Positions 11,698 to 21,618 are shown, numbered from the stretch's first letter. The stretch is 64,000 nucleotides of DNA from Candidatus Thiothrix sulfatifontis (GCA_022828425.1 CP094685.1:930001-994000), one strand, 5' to 3'. The notes: generated from the letters alone by a model not told the origin. A program made the numbers and translations.

Positions 11698-12480
11698 TTA
11701 AAAGAACGTGCCTTCCAGCGGGGAGGAGGCAGAGGCGTAACGTTTACGTGGCATCCGCCCCGCAAGGAAGGCTTCGCGTCCCGCTTCGATGGCTTTTTTC
11801 ATGGCAGATGCCATCAATACGGGGTTTTTCGCACCCGCAATGGCGGTGTTCATGAGCACGCCATGACAGCCCATTTCCATCGCAATTGCCGCGTCGGACG
11901 CGGTGCCAACGCCTGCATCGACAATGATGGGAACCTTGGCATTTTCAATGATTTCAAGGATATTGTACGGGTTGCGAATGCCTAAGCCGGAGCCAATCGG
12001 TGCTGCTAACGGCATGACAGCCACACAGCCGATTTCTTCCAATTGACGCGCAATCAGCGGGTCATCGCTGGTGTATACCATGACATCAAAGCCATCTTTT
12101 ACCAGAATTTCAGCGGCTTTCAGGGTTTGAATCGTGTCAGGGTAAAGGGTTTTGGCATCGCCCAGCACTTCCAGTTTGACCAACTTGTGACCATCCAGCA
12201 ATTCACGCGCTAGGCGGCAAGTGCGCACGGCATCCTCCACGTTGTAACAGCCTGCGGTATTCGGCAGCAGGGTGTATTTACTCAGCGGAATCACGTCCAG
12301 TAAATTGGGTTCGTCTTTGTTCTGACCGATGTTGGTGCGGCGAATCGCGACGGTAATAATTTGCGCACCGCTGGCTTCGGTAGCGGCTTGGGTTTCTGCT
12401 AAGTCTTTGTATTTGCCAGTGCCAACCAACAGGCGTGAGGAATATTCCTTGCCTGCAATGGTGAGGGTGTCGTGTTGCAT
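11698..12480 (-). CDS. thiG: Thiazole synthase
   Basis: Forms the thiazole phosphate moiety of thiamine from deoxyxylulose phosphate, dehydroglycine and the ThiS thiocarboxylate. It is a 260-residue TIM barrel. The motif [15 protein letters not shown] is the family's active-site segment with the Schiff-base lysine region, and phosphate-binding GSGLGIRNP and [11 protein letters not shown] follow. It lies 15 nt downstream of thiS, its protein partner. No TPP riboswitch is visible in front of the pair. Confidence 0.96.
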   Translation of the reverse strand: MQHDTLTIAGKEYSSRLLVGTGKYKDLAETQAATEASGAQIITVAIRRTNIGQNKDEPNLLDVIPLSKYTLLPNTAGCYNVEDAVRTCRLARELLDGHKLVKLEVLGDAKTLYPDTIQTLKAAEILVKDGFDVMVYTSDDPLIARQLEEIGCVAVMPLAAPIGSGLGIRNPYNILEIIENAKVPIIVDAGVGTASDAAIAMEMGCHGVLMNTAIAGAKNPVLMASAMKKAIEAGREAFLAGRMPRKRYASASSPLEGTFF

Positions 12481-12495
12481 GATGAATTCCTTCTA

Positions 12496-12696
12496 TTAAC
12501 CGCCACCGATGGCGTGGACGATTTCAACCGTATCATGGGGTTGCAATACCAAGCTGTCAAATTGACTACGCGGCACCAGTGTTTGATTGATTTCGAGGGC
12601 GAGGCGTTTGCCTTGTAAGTCTAAAATCACCAACAACTGTGCCGCTGTCGTGCCTTCCGCCACGAGGTGCGGTGTGCCATTCACGAGTATTTCCAT
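12496..12696 (-). CDS. thiS: Sulfur carrier protein ThiS
   Basis: Ubiquitin-like carrier whose C-terminal Gly is activated and thiocarboxylated to donate sulfur to ThiG. The 66-residue product starts MEILVNGTPH and ends in AIGGG; the family needs GG at the very end. It begins 2 nt after the gpmI stop, so translation is likely coupled. Confidence 0.94.
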   Translation of the reverse strand: MEILVNGTPHLVAEGTTAAQLLVILDLQGKRLALEINQTLVPRSQFDSLVLQPHDTVEIVHAIGGG

Positions 12697-12698
12697 GC

Positions 12699-14270
12699 TT
12701 AGTACGCTCCCGCCGGGCGGTGGCCTTTGGGGAGTTCTTCCAGCAATAAGGATTTGCCTTGCATCCCGTCGGGTTTGGGCAGCCCCATCAAGTGCAATAC
12801 CGTCGGCGCAAGATTGCTCAAGCCGCCTTCGGTGGAGAGCCGCCAGTTGGATTTGTCCATAATCAGGCAGGGCACGGGGTAAACGGTGTGCTGGGTATTG
12901 GGTTCGCCGCTGAGCGGGTCGATGTATTCGTCGCAGTTGCCGTGGTCAGCCGTCAAAATCACCGAGTAATCGTGAGCCACTGCGCTGTCTAACAAACGCC
13001 CGACTTCACGATCCAGCGCTTCCACGGCTTTAATCACCGCACCGGGGACGGCGGTGTGACCTACCATGTCACCGTTGGCGAAATTCACCACGATGAAGCA
13101 ATATTTATCCTGCTCCAGTGCACTGATAATGGTGTCAGCCACCTCTTTCGCGCTCATTTCCGGCTGTTCGTCGTAAGTTTCTACCTTGGGCGAGGGGATG
13201 ACGATACGGTCTTCGCCCGCGTAAGTGCGTTCACGCCCGCCGTTGAAGAAGAAGGTGACGTGGGCGTACTTTTCGGTTTCCGCACAATGCAGTTGTTTCA
13301 AGCCCGCTAAGCTAATGGTTTGCGCCAAGTTGGTGGCGGGGCGTTCCGGCGAAAAGATCACGGGAGCCAGCAGGCGTTTGTCGTATTCCGTCATGGTGGT
13401 GAGCGAGACTGGCTCGAAATCACCCCGGTCAAAATCGGCAAAGTCCGGGTCAGCCAAGGCTTTGGCGGTTTGGCGCGGGCGGTCATTGCGGAAGTTGAAA
13501 AACAGCACGGTGTCATTGCTTTGGATTAACTCAGCACCCGGCATAATGCGCGGCTTGATGAATTCGTCGGTTTCGCCAGCGGCATACGCATCATCGACTG
13601 CTTGCAAGGCGCTGCTGGCGGGTGTGCCGATGCCGCGTACCATCGCATCCCACGCCAGTTTGGTGCGTTCCCAGCGGTTATCCCGATCCATCGCGTAAAA
13701 GCGCCCGGTGACGGTGGCAATTTCACCGCCGGTCATGTCCATGACGTTCTGGATTTGCTGGATAAATTGCTTGGCAATTTTAGGTGCGGTATCGCGCCCG
13801 TCGGTAATCACGTGCAGTACGGGTTTGACATTGTGTTCCATGCAGGCTTTCAGCAGGGCGACAATGTGCGTCATGTGGCTGTGTACGCCGCCGTCCGATA
13901 CCAAGCCCAGTAAGTGCAGCGGGCGTTTGTCGGCTTTGGCACTTTCCAGCGCATTCAGCAGGGAATGGTTTTTGTAGAAGCTGCCGTCTTCGATCGCGTC
14001 TTCGATCCGCACCAAATCTTGGCGCAAAATCGTGCCACAGCCAATGGTCATGTGCCCGACTTCGGAGTTGCCCATTTGCCCATCCGGTAGCCCGACTGCC
14101 CGCCCGGAGGCTTGCAAGGTAGTGTGCGGGTAGCTACCGAAATAGCGGTCAAAATTCGGGGTATCGGCTTCGTGTACCGCGTTAAAGCGTTTGCTGGGGT
14201 TAACGCCTACGCCATCCAAAATCACCAGAATGGTTTTGCGGCGCGGCACGTTGGGGTGTTTTGATTTCAT
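12699..14270 (-). CDS. gpmI: 2,3-bisphosphoglycerate-independent phosphoglycerate mutase
   Basis: Interconverts 3- and 2-phosphoglycerate using two Mn ions and a phosphoserine. The 523-residue length is typical (about 510). The N-terminal metal site is LVILDGVGVN, the nucleophile Ser is in GNSEVGHMTIG (about residue 69), and the C-terminal metal site is LTADHGNCDE. It leads the operon gpmI-thiS-thiG-trmB-purU and supplies a glycolytic step missing from the tkt-fba operon. Confidence 0.96.
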   Translation of the reverse strand: MKSKHPNVPRRKTILVILDGVGVNPSKRFNAVHEADTPNFDRYFGSYPHTTLQASGRAVGLPDGQMGNSEVGHMTIGCGTILRQDLVRIEDAIEDGSFYKNHSLLNALESAKADKRPLHLLGLVSDGGVHSHMTHIVALLKACMEHNVKPVLHVITDGRDTAPKIAKQFIQQIQNVMDMTGGEIATVTGRFYAMDRDNRWERTKLAWDAMVRGIGTPASSALQAVDDAYAAGETDEFIKPRIMPGAELIQSNDTVLFFNFRNDRPRQTAKALADPDFADFDRGDFEPVSLTTMTEYDKRLLAPVIFSPERPATNLAQTISLAGLKQLHCAETEKYAHVTFFFNGGRERTYAGEDRIVIPSPKVETYDEQPEMSAKEVADTIISALEQDKYCFIVVNFANGDMVGHTAVPGAVIKAVEALDREVGRLLDSAVAHDYSVILTADHGNCDEYIDPLSGEPNTQHTVYPVPCLIMDKSNWRLSTEGGLSNLAPTVLHLMGLPKPDGMQGKSLLLEELPKGHRPAGAY

Positions 14271-14438
14271 GGCTTGTTCCCATCGTACAGTCTGTCGTGA
14301 AGTTAAGTATTGTAACAGGTAATCCGTTGGTTTGGCTTGCGGATTGGGTTTGCAAAAAAGTCCGAATGCGTCAATGAACTGTCACGAAATAGGTTAATCA
14401 TAGCAATAACAACAACTTTTATTACAAGGGGCGATCTC

Positions 14439-14504
14439 ATGAAAATACAATTGGTTGGATTTCGACGCGCTTTCGGGGGCGTTTATTGGGGCTTGGTAGC
14501 ATGA
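14439..14504 (+). pseudogene. Short leader ORF or 5' fragment of the following membrane-protein gene
   Basis: An ATG behind an excellent ribosome site (AAGGGG, 8 nt) opens a 21-codon frame reading MKIQLVGFRRAFGGVYWGLVA. Its TGA overlaps the next ATG (ATGA at 14501-14504). One added T before the GGGG run near 14486 would fuse it to the next frame as GFRRAFGGVYLGLGSM. It is therefore either a coupled leader peptide or the displaced N-terminus of one gene. Confidence 0.45.
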
Positions 14505-14959
14505 TGGTCGTCGGAATGTTGGTGATAGTGGCCATGTTGTACCCATTGAGTACTGAAGCGTTGACGGCATTGTATTTCCCCAACAGTAATACCAATGTTG
14601 CGCAGGTATTGGCGGCAATGTTGGCGTCTTCTTCGTTAAATTTGTGGGTGCAAGCCGGTGTCATTGCGGTCGTGGTAATGGCCTTTTTTTATGCCACGCC
14701 CTTGATTTTGTTTGAAGATCAAACACCGTTAGACGCGGTTTCCACCAGTTTGCTGGCGTGCTTGAAAAATATTGTGCCGCTAACCACGTTTGCGCTGCTG
14801 GTGATAGTGCTAGGCGTGTTAGCGTCGTTTGCGTTTGGGTTGGGCTACTTGGTATTGATTCCGGTGGTCACGGCAGCCAGCTATGCCAGCTTCCGTGACG
14901 TGTTCGACCCGGTTAAACCGTGTGACGCCAATACCTTGCTGAATGCGCACTCAGTTTGA
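14501..14959 (+). CDS. BPSS1780-like multipass membrane protein, N-terminally short
   Basis: A hydrophobic protein with about three membrane spans. The C-terminal half (FYATPLILFEDQTPLDAV, ACLKNIVPL and SYASFRDVF) resembles a family of proteobacterial inner-membrane proteins of unknown function, usually about 230-270 residues long. Only about 152 residues are present here, and the N-terminal spans appear to be missing. The start is uncertain: a TTG at 14486 is also in frame, and the upstream short frame looks like its displaced beginning. Its 3' end overlaps the convergent tatC by 9 nt. It may be non-functional. Confidence 0.55.
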   Translation: MMVVGMLVIVAMLYPLSTEALTALYFPNSNTNVAQVLAAMLASSSLNLWVQAGVIAVVVMAFFYATPLILFEDQTPLDAVSTSLLACLKNIVPLTTFALLVIVLGVLASFAFGLGYLVLIPVVTAASYASFRDVFDPVKPCDANTLLNAHSV

Positions 14960-15988
14960 TTTGCCGTCTTCTTCCTGTTGACGGAAGTTGTCTTCCATGC
15001 GTTTGAATTCGGCATCCATGCGTTCCAGTTCAGCTTCCATTTCTGCATCGGTCAGTGGGCGGAAGGCTTCGTCATCGGTGGATTGCACCGGCACGGTTTC
15101 CTCGAAAATGTGTTGATCATCTTCCCAAGCAGTGGTCGTTGCCGCTGCCCTGGCAACGGTTGCGGCGCCAGTAGCAACAGGTAAGTCATCCTTATGAATG
15201 GTTTGTGCCGTATCGTGTTCCGCTTTGTCTACTTTGAAACGCTCAATGTGTTTGCCAAATACCCGGCTTAACAGCAAACCTAGCTCGAACAATAGCCAGA
15301 TAGGTATAGCCATAAGGATTTGTGAAACGACATCGGGCGGGGTTAAGAACATGGCAATCACAAAGGCGCCAACAATAATGTAAGGCCGCGCTCTGGTCAG
15401 GGTTTCGACACTAACCACACCCATGCCGATTAGTAGAATGGTAGCGACAGGCGTTTCAAAGCTCAACCCAAAGGCAAGAAACATGGCGACGGTGAAATCT
15501 AAATAAGCCGCAATATCGGGTGTCGGGTTCACATTGCTCGGTGCAAAAGCCACCGCTGCTTTGGAAATCATCGGAATAACAAGAAAATAGGCGAATGCCA
15601 TCCCAACATAAAACAATCCAACACTGGATAGCAGTAAGGGCGTGACCAAACGCTTTTCATGTTGGTACAAACCGGGGGCGATAAATCCCCATATCTGATA
15701 AAAGGTGTAAGGCAATGTCAATAAAAATGCGACCATCAACGCCAGTTTGAAGGGAATCAAAAAGGGAGAAGCTACCCCAATCGCAATTAATTTCTCGCCT
15801 TCAGGCAAGTAGCGCATCAAAGGGTCAGAAAGCCAGTTGTATAAATCCTGCACGAACGGCGAAAGCAGAATAAATACCGCGACGATGGCGATCACGATGC
15901 GTAACAAACGGTCACGCAATTCAATCAAGTGTTCCAGAAAAGCTTTGAACCCAGCCTCTTGAGGCGTGCCATTAGAGGGGTTTGTCAT
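14951..15988 (-). CDS. tatC: Twin-arginine translocase subunit TatC with long C-terminal extension
   Basis: Inner-membrane receptor for twin-arginine signal peptides. The first 245 or so residues have the six-helix TatC core, with the conserved [11 protein letters not shown] start, the [26 protein letters not shown] segment and the P-D-V-x-SQ loop near the end. At 345 residues it is about 90 longer than typical. The extra tail is hydrophilic, acidic and Met/Glu-rich, probably a cytoplasmic coiled region. It overlaps tatB by 17 nt. Confidence 0.95.
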   Translation of the reverse strand: MTNPSNGTPQEAGFKAFLEHLIELRDRLLRIVIAIVAVFILLSPFVQDLYNWLSDPLMRYLPEGEKLIAIGVASPFLIPFKLALMVAFLLTLPYTFYQIWGFIAPGLYQHEKRLVTPLLLSSVGLFYVGMAFAYFLVIPMISKAAVAFAPSNVNPTPDIAAYLDFTVAMFLAFGLSFETPVATILLIGMGVVSVETLTRARPYIIVGAFVIAMFLTPPDVVSQILMAIPIWLLFELGLLLSRVFGKHIERFKVDKAEHDTAQTIHKDDLPVATGAATVARAAATTTAWEDDQHIFEETVPVQSTDDEAFRPLTDAEMEAELERMDAEFKRMEDNFRQQEEDGKSN

Positions 15989-16259
15989 GCTGCTCCAGTT
16001 CCTTGCGTACCGAATCGGTTTTTTCTTGCATCATGGCACGCATGTTGCGTATTTCTTCTTCTTGCTTGTAAAACATGTTGCGCAATTCTTCGGTTTGCAA
16101 TTCGCGGTCAACGTCTGCCCGCGCTTTAGCAATAAAACGGCGAATTCTTCCCACCCATTGGCCAATGGTGCGGGCAACTGTGGGCAGGCGTTCCGGCCCG
16201 ATTACCAGCAAGGCAACCACGCCGATCACCAGCATTTCGAGAAAACTGCTTTCAAACAT
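15972..16259 (-). CDS. tatB: Sec-independent protein translocase TatB
   Basis: A 95-residue protein with one N-terminal membrane helix ([16 protein letters not shown]) and an amphipathic helix. The GPERLP hinge is the family hallmark. A charged tail follows, as in TatB, which bridges TatC and TatA. It lies between tatA and tatC in the standard order. Confidence 0.94.
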   Translation of the reverse strand: MFESSFLEMLVIGVVALLVIGPERLPTVARTIGQWVGRIRRFIAKARADVDRELQTEELRNMFYKQEEEIRNMRAMMQEKTDSVRKELEQHDKPL

Positions 16260-16273
16260 GGGTTATCCAGCTC

Positions 16274-16519
16274 TTAGACTTTGTCTTTTTCTTTGGCTTC
16301 TGAATCAATGACCCGACCCGCTTGGTCTTGGTGCGGGACTTGTGTTGAGGCTGGTTGCTCGGCTTTGGGGGTTTCGGTTTCATCACCGTCTTTCACGGCT
16401 TTTCTGAAGTTTTTGAACGCTTCGCCGAGATCGCCGCCCATGTTGCGCAATTTTTTAGTGCCAAACAGTAAAATGACAATGACTAGGACGAGAATCAGTT
16501 GTAGGGGGCTAAAGTGCAT
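16274..16519 (-). CDS. tatA: Sec-independent protein translocase TatA
   Basis: Forms the protein-conducting Tat pore. The 81-residue product has an N-terminal membrane helix, then the FGTKKLRN hinge and an amphipathic helix ([15 protein letters not shown]). The tail is acidic. It is the first tat gene, 26 nt after hisE, so tatABC is co-transcribed with histidine genes. Confidence 0.95.
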   Translation of the reverse strand: MHFSPLQLILVLVIVILLFGTKKLRNMGGDLGEAFKNFRKAVKDGDETETPKAEQPASTQVPHQDQAGRVIDSEAKEKDKV

Positions 16520-16545
16520 GGTTATTTTATCCTTCCAGTTTGCAG

Positions 16546-16869
16546 TTATGAGGGACGGCTGGCTTTTTCGACCAGACCGGAGACGCCAGAGCGTCGGGCT
16601 AATTCTGCCAGCACCGCATCAGGGTGTAAGCCCTGTTGTGCCAGTAATACCAAGGTATGAAACCATAAATCCGCGATTTCATACACAATTTTATCTTTCT
16701 CACCGTCTTTTGCCGCCATCACGGTTTCGGTGGCTTCTTCGCCGATCTTTTTGAGGATCGCATCCAGCCCCTTGGCGTAGAGTTTGGCAACATAAGAACT
16801 GTCTGGCTCTGCCTGTTTGCGGCTTTCCAGCACCTCGGCGAGTTGTGCAAGTACGTTATCATTCATCAT
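16546..16869 (-). CDS. hisE: Phosphoribosyl-ATP pyrophosphohydrolase
   Basis: Removes pyrophosphate from phosphoribosyl-ATP, the second step of histidine synthesis. The 107-residue product has the MazG-like pattern [11 protein letters not shown] and the downstream [13 protein letters not shown] metal-binding helix. HisE is separate here; no fused hisI is visible in the window. It lies between a hypothetical gene and tatA. Confidence 0.94.
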   Translation of the reverse strand: MMNDNVLAQLAEVLESRKQAEPDSSYVAKLYAKGLDAILKKIGEEATETVMAAKDGEKDKIVYEIADLWFHTLVLLAQQGLHPDAVLAELARRSGVSGLVEKASRPS

Positions 16870-16884
16870 GGGGCTGGAGTATAC

Positions 16885-17409
16885 CTAATTCAATTGGTGT
16901 GCGGCGACTGGTGAAGCGGTTTCGGTAATGTTTGGTAACAAAGCGGTCATTTTCCAGTCGGATTGTTGCGCCGCATCGTCCAATAATTTGCACAGCAAGT
17001 GCAATAGCTCGTTGCTCAAGTTGAGATCGACACCTTTGTCGTGGTTATCTTTGAAGGCAATTTGCAACGCGCCGTTCTCTTTGTGCCGAAAGCCTGCTTT
17101 TACCACCAGTAACGGGTCTGTGCCCAGTGGCAAATGGTCAGCGTCACGAAACGGGTTGTTGAACGCGGCTTTGCTTTGCGCCCGTTCGTGTTCAAACGCG
17201 ACAATCGCTTGGCGGGAACTGTAATCGCTGTGCTGTTTAACCGCAGGCGACGACATTAAGGCGTCCTGTAACACCGGCCAGAGACGCATGAGAAAGCGCC
17301 GCGTTAGCCAGAAGCGAAATTCTTCACTCGCCACGGTATTGATGCGCATCAGGATGCGGTCTTCTTCCTGAATATAGCGAATTTGGATTTGCGCCGGTGC
17401 TGCTGCCAT
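16885..17409 (-). CDS. Conserved hypothetical protein in the his operon, 174 aa
   Basis: Soluble protein without recognised domain names. It starts with a beta-rich segment (IQIRYIQEEDRILMRIN), then WLTRRFLMRLWPVL, and ends with a helical LSNELLHLLCKLLDDAA segment. I chose the ATG at 17409 (GAGG upstream); a GTG at 17418 would overlap the hisF stop as GTGA. Similar small genes beside hisF/hisE occur in related bacteria to my recollection, but no function is known to me. Confidence 0.75.
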   Translation of the reverse strand: MAAAPAQIQIRYIQEEDRILMRINTVASEEFRFWLTRRFLMRLWPVLQDALMSSPAVKQHSDYSSRQAIVAFEHERAQSKAAFNNPFRDADHLPLGTDPLLVVKAGFRHKENGALQIAFKDNHDKGVDLNLSNELLHLLCKLLDDAAQQSDWKMTALLPNITETASPVAAHQLN

Positions 17410-17414
17410 CAGAT

Positions 17415-18188
17415 TCACAGCCTCATCTCGATGCCTTGGGCTGCCATGTAGCGTTTGGCATCGCCCACGGTGTATTCACCAAAGTGGAAAATACTCGCAG
17501 CAAGTACCGCATCTGCCCCGCCTTTGAGTACGCCATCGGCTAAATGTTGCAAATTGCCCACCCCACCGGAAGCGATCAGCGGAATGCCTACGCGATCCGT
17601 AATCGCACGGGTTAAACCGAGGTCGAAGCCGACTTTGGTGCCATCGCGATCCATGCTCGTGACCAGCAATTCACCCGCGCCGTATTGCGCCATTTTTTCT
17701 GCCCATGCCACCGCATCAATGCCGGTACGGTTGCGCCCGCCGTGGGTGAAGACTTCCCAGCGATCGGGTTCGCCCGGTTCATTGACGCGCTTGGCATCAA
17801 TCGCCACCACGATGCATTGCGAGCCAAAATAGTCGGTGCATTCGCGCACCAAATCGGGGTTGGTAATCGCGGCGGTGTTAATCCCGACTTTATCCGCACC
17901 GGCATTCAACATGCGGCGCACGTCTTCGGGCTTGCGGATACCGCCGCCGACCGTGAGCGGAATGAAAACCTGCGAGGCCACCGCTTCCACCATGTGAACG
18001 ATGGTATCGCGGTTGTCAGAGCTGGCGGTGATGTCGAGGAAGGTGATTTCGTCCGCGCCTTCACGGTTGTAACGCGCGGCGATTTCCACCGGGTCGCCCG
18101 CGTCACGGATGCCGACGAAGTTCATGCCTTTGACAACACGACCGTTGTTCACGTCAAGGCAGGGGATAATGCGTTTGGCGAGTCCCAT
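17415..18188 (-). CDS. hisF: Imidazole glycerol phosphate synthase subunit HisF
   Basis: Cyclase half of the HisF-HisH enzyme. It converts PRFAR and ammonia into imidazole glycerol phosphate and AICAR. The 257-residue beta/alpha barrel has catalytic Asp residues in [15 protein letters not shown] and VVAIDAKRV, and phosphate loops in VGGGIR and ASGGVGN. Its ATG overlaps the stop of the methyltransferase gene by one base (TAATG), so a gene foreign to the pathway directly precedes it. Confidence 0.97.
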   Translation of the reverse strand: MGLAKRIIPCLDVNNGRVVKGMNFVGIRDAGDPVEIAARYNREGADEITFLDITASSDNRDTIVHMVEAVASQVFIPLTVGGGIRKPEDVRRMLNAGADKVGINTAAITNPDLVRECTDYFGSQCIVVAIDAKRVNEPGEPDRWEVFTHGGRNRTGIDAVAWAEKMAQYGAGELLVTSMDRDGTKVGFDLGLTRAITDRVGIPLIASGGVGNLQHLADGVLKGGADAVLAASIFHFGEYTVGDAKRYMAAQGIEMRL

Positions 18189-19417
18189 TATTTCTTTTCC
18201 ACAAAAAGTGTAAAGTCGGTATTGCTGGCATCGAATAGCGGCAATGTATTGGTTTTGGCTGGTGTATTCACAAAGTCTCCCATGCGTTTTGTGCCATTCG
18301 CGAAGCGGTGCAAGATGGTTTTGATGGCTTCATCGCTGCGGTCAATGCCAATCCATTGCCGGTTCAGGCTGGCAGCGGCGGCAAGTGTTGTACCAGAACC
18401 GGCATAACAATCGAGCACCCAGTCACCGGGGTTAGAAGATGCTTCAATAATCCGCTCCAGCATAGCAAGGTTTTTTTCGGTTGGATAACCGGTAATCTGG
18501 ATATTCTGATTGTGGGCATCTTTCATGTCCAGCCAGATGTCTTGCACGGGGATACCGGCACTGTTTTCTAAGTAAACTTTACGGCGTGGGTTGCCAGTTG
18601 GCGACCAGTAAATTTCACCGCGTGCATCCATGTCATCCAGTTTATCGGGGGTGTATTGCCAGTGCTTGCCGGGAGGCGGCGACATACCGCGCCATAATTT
18701 GCCGGTTTCACCATTGCGCACACCGGGTGCGTGAACAGGGACTTTTTTATAACGCCGTCCCCGTTCATCGCTACACGGGTATTCTTTGAGAATGCGGGCT
18801 TCATCCCACGGTTCTAAGGCACGATTCCATACATACTGGTCGGTTTTGGTATAGAACAGAATGTAATCGGCGGTTGTGCCGTAAGTTTTGCGTGTGTAGT
18901 TTTTGGGGTTGCATTTTTTGCGGGTAATGCAGTTACGGAACTGTTGTTCGCCAAATATTTCGTCCAGAATCAAGCGCATATGGAAAACCATACGACTATC
19001 CAGATGTAAATACAATGAGCCGTCATCTGCCAATAAGCGATGAATGAGAATCAGGCGTTCACGCAATGCTTCCACAAAAGTAGTGCCTGTTAGATGGTCA
19101 TCGTAAGCGTGTTGTTGTTGGCGTGATTCAAATGCCGAATCCGTGGCAAAGGGTGGGTCGATATACACTAAACGGATTTTTCCCGCCAGTGCGGGGTCAT
19201 GAGCCAATGCTGCCAATGCCCCTAAATTGTCAGCATGGTATAGGCGATTATCTCCACCGCAATACTCACGGCTGGTTTGATAATGGCCTGCGGGTGTCGC
19301 AAGAATCTCAATGGGATGTTTTTTTCCAGCATATTCGAGGCGAAAGCCACCGGGTAGGCTCTCTCCCGTTTGGCGTGGTTGCAGTGGGTACAAGCGTTTC
19401 GGAATACCAACAGCCAT
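18188..19417 (-). CDS. DNA methyltransferase (beta-class N6-adenine/N4-cytosine)
   Basis: Site-specific amino-methyltransferase of a restriction-modification system. Motif IV DPPF is at residues 87-90 ([12 protein letters not shown]), and motif [10 protein letters not shown], is at 336-344 with IGIDRS after it. Motif IV before motif I is the beta-class order. The central region (about 150-290) should hold the target-recognition domain. It follows the endonuclease gene by one base and overlaps hisF by one base. The recognition site cannot be read from sequence. Confidence 0.92.
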   Translation of the reverse strand: MAVGIPKRLYPLQPRQTGESLPGGFRLEYAGKKHPIEILATPAGHYQTSREYCGGDNRLYHADNLGALAALAHDPALAGKIRLVYIDPPFATDSAFESRQQQHAYDDHLTGTTFVEALRERLILIHRLLADDGSLYLHLDSRMVFHMRLILDEIFGEQQFRNCITRKKCNPKNYTRKTYGTTADYILFYTKTDQYVWNRALEPWDEARILKEYPCSDERGRRYKKVPVHAPGVRNGETGKLWRGMSPPPGKHWQYTPDKLDDMDARGEIYWSPTGNPRRKVYLENSAGIPVQDIWLDMKDAHNQNIQITGYPTEKNLAMLERIIEASSNPGDWVLDCYAGSGTTLAAAASLNRQWIGIDRSDEAIKTILHRFANGTKRMGDFVNTPAKTNTLPLFDASNTDFTLFVEKK

Positions 19418-19418
19418 C

Positions 19419-20291
19419 TCAGCTCCTCAACCATGCAGCGGTGATACGTTCAGGGATCATGCGTAAAGTGACTACTTTTACCCGCCCCGTCCAATGGGTT
19501 TCCAGATAAGCGTAGTCGCGCCACATGGAGCCTAGCAGTAATCCGGGGCCATCGTTGACGTACACAATTTTGATATGTGACATACCATGAGCATCAGCGT
19601 AGCTGATAATTTCTTGTGCCACTTCACGGTACTGCCCGGTGCGGTCGTCTTCTTGTGCGCCCCCTCGATCAGAATCATAACGTGCCAAACCAATCGCGAG
19701 AATGCGCTGCCCTTCACTAATGACAAAATCCACCGGGCGATCCGGTTTGGGATAATTATCAAAAATGCTGCCTAGCAACACGTCTTTGCCAGCACGTTCC
19801 GGGCCCATCAAGGTGCAATCGGGGTGTCGGCTACGCAGTAAATCGAATGCCCGCTCAGTGAGGTCGTAACCTTTTTTGCCTCGGTCTTTGTATTCCCACA
19901 GCAAGGCACATAACGTTTCATCAGGCATAGGGCGTTGATTGAAATGTTGCTGGACTTCGGCAATGTGGCGAAAGCCTGCTCCAAACTGTTCACAGATTTG
20001 AGTGGCTTTGTTTTTAACCTTGAGCATTTCAACAGGGGTTTGTGGACTGACATATTTTTTGAAAACACGGCACAGTTGAATACGCATCCATTGATTAGGT
20101 GTTTCGGCAATGGATTTAAACAGAAATTCAGAAGAATGGGCGCGTTGCAATAATTGACCAAATTCAACCAGCACGGGTTCATACAAACGGCAAGCATCAT
20201 TCAAAATGTCTGGATAGTAGTCGCCCGTTGCCAGCGTAATCCAAGCCGCAGCTTCATGCTGGTAGTCACTGAATCCCCGTTCTTGCGACAT
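19419..20291 (-). CDS. Probable type II restriction endonuclease
   Basis: A 290-residue soluble protein directly upstream of the methyltransferase. The N-terminal half is helical. The C-terminal half has a restriction-enzyme-like stretch: GPERAGKD, then RPVDFVIS, then GLARYDSDRGGAQEDDRTG. The last segment recalls a type II endonuclease family with a PD-(D/E)XK-like core, but I cannot assign the catalytic residues with certainty. Its ATG overlaps the hisA stop (TGATG). Function is inferred from the motif and from the adjacent methylase. Confidence 0.75.
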   Translation of the reverse strand: MSQERGFSDYQHEAAAWITLATGDYYPDILNDACRLYEPVLVEFGQLLQRAHSSEFLFKSIAETPNQWMRIQLCRVFKKYVSPQTPVEMLKVKNKATQICEQFGAGFRHIAEVQQHFNQRPMPDETLCALLWEYKDRGKKGYDLTERAFDLLRSRHPDCTLMGPERAGKDVLLGSIFDNYPKPDRPVDFVISEGQRILAIGLARYDSDRGGAQEDDRTGQYREVAQEIISYADAHGMSHIKIVYVNDGPGLLLGSMWRDYAYLETHWTGRVKVVTLRMIPERITAAWLRS

Positions 20292-21031
20292 CAGGTGTTT
20301 CCGTTGGAATCGACGTATTGTTGCGCGGCTGCCAGATCAATCGTGCCTTCGTAGATCGACCGACCGAGGATTGCACCCATAATGCCTTGGTCTTCCACCG
20401 CGCACAGGGCTTTAATGTCATCCATATTGGTCACGCCACCGGAGGCGACGACGGGAATCTTAATGCTGGCGGCGAGTTTCGCGGTTTCTTCCACGTTCAC
20501 GCCTTTCATCATGCCATCGCGGGCAATGTCGGTGTAAACAATTGCGCTGACACCGGCTTGCTCAAATTGTTTGGCAAGTTCAATCGCGGCAACGGAAGAC
20601 ACTTCCGCCCAACCGTCGGTGGCCACCATGCCGTTTTTGGCATCAATGCCGACGATAATGTGACCGGGGAATTGCTGACACAGGTCGATAACGAATTGCG
20701 GTTCTTGCACTGCTTTGGTGCCGATTATGCAATATTGCACGCCTGCTTCCAGATACGCTGCGACTGTCTGTGCATCGCGGATACCGCCGCCGATTTGTAC
20801 CGGAACATTCGGGAAACGTGCCGCGACTGCACGAACCACATCGCCATTCACCGGCTTGCCTGCAAACGCACCGTTTAAATCGACCAAGTGCAGACGGCGT
20901 GCGCCCGCATCCACCCAGCGTTGGGCGACATCGACGGGGTTGCTGGCAAACACGGTGGTGTCATCCATCCGACCTTGGCGCAGGCGCACGCATTGGCCGT
21001 CTTTCAAATCAATCGCGGGAATCAGTAGCAT
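20291..21031 (-). CDS. hisA: Phosphoribosylformimino-5-aminoimidazole carboxamide ribotide isomerase
   Basis: Isomerises ProFAR to PRFAR in histidine synthesis. The 246-residue barrel has catalytic Asp residues in [15 protein letters not shown] and in [10 protein letters not shown], with GGGIRD and ASGGVTN phosphate loops. I chose the ATG at 21031 (AAGGA 8 nt upstream); the frame is open 17 codons further but lacks a ribosome site there. It is the first gene of the his-tat operon in this window and is separated from hisF by the restriction-modification pair. Confidence 0.96.
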   Translation of the reverse strand: MLLIPAIDLKDGQCVRLRQGRMDDTTVFASNPVDVAQRWVDAGARRLHLVDLNGAFAGKPVNGDVVRAVAARFPNVPVQIGGGIRDAQTVAAYLEAGVQYCIIGTKAVQEPQFVIDLCQQFPGHIIVGIDAKNGMVATDGWAEVSSVAAIELAKQFEQAGVSAIVYTDIARDGMMKGVNVEETAKLAASIKIPVVASGGVTNMDDIKALCAVEDQGIMGAILGRSIYEGTIDLAAAQQYVDSNGNT

Positions 21032-21117
21032 AGTCACATCCTTGGTTGGGTTGCTGTATCCTACCGTAAAACGGGTGTACAAGTCACAGCCTTGAAATAG
21101 GAGAAAAGGAGCGTGTT

Positions 21118-21618
21118 ATGCAGCAGGCAATGTTTGGTTTGGGGTGCTTTTGGGGCGCAGAACGCAAGTTTTGGCAAACACCGGGCGTCATCCGCACCGC
21201 TGTCGGTTACGCGGGGGGGCGCACCGAAAATCCCACTTATCGTCAAGTATGCAGTGGTACTACGGGGCATAATGAAGTGGTGTGGGTGGAATTCGACCCA
21301 GACCAGATCAGTTACGACGCTTTGCTGACAGTGTTTTGGGAAGCACACAACCCGACTCAAGGAATGCGCCAAGGCAACGACGTTGGCGAACAATACCGTT
21401 CCGGCATTTACACCTATTCGCCTGAGCAACAAGCGGCGGCAGAAGCGAGTCGGGCGCGTTATCAGGTAGCATTAACGGCGGCGGGATTGGGTAAAATCAC
21501 CACGGAAATTCTGGCTGCACCAACGTTTTACCCCGCTGAGGAATACCACCAGCGCTATTTAGAGAAAAACCCACGCGGCTATTGCGGCTTGGGTGGCACG
21601 GGAGTGACGTGCGGCTAA
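21118..21618 (+). CDS. msrA: Peptide methionine sulfoxide reductase MsrA
   Basis: Reduces methionine-S-sulfoxide in damaged proteins. The 166-residue length is normal. The nucleophilic Cys is in [10 protein letters not shown] near the N-terminus, and FDPDQISY and [11 protein letters not shown] are conserved. A Cys near the C-terminus (VTCG) could resolve the disulfide. Its stop is immediately followed by the queG ATG. No signal peptide is present, so it is cytoplasmic. Confidence 0.96.
   Translation: MQQAMFGLGCFWGAERKFWQTPGVIRTAVGYAGGRTENPTYRQVCSGTTGHNEVVWVEFDPDQISYDALLTVFWEAHNPTQGMRQGNDVGEQYRSGIYTYSPEQQAAAEASRARYQVALTAAGLGKITTEILAAPTFYPAEEYHQRYLEKNPRGYCGLGGTGVTCG

Noticed and set aside
11698..12700. 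Possible TPP riboswitch for thiSG
   Set aside because: thiS starts 2 nt after gpmI and there is no leader in which an aptamer could fit.
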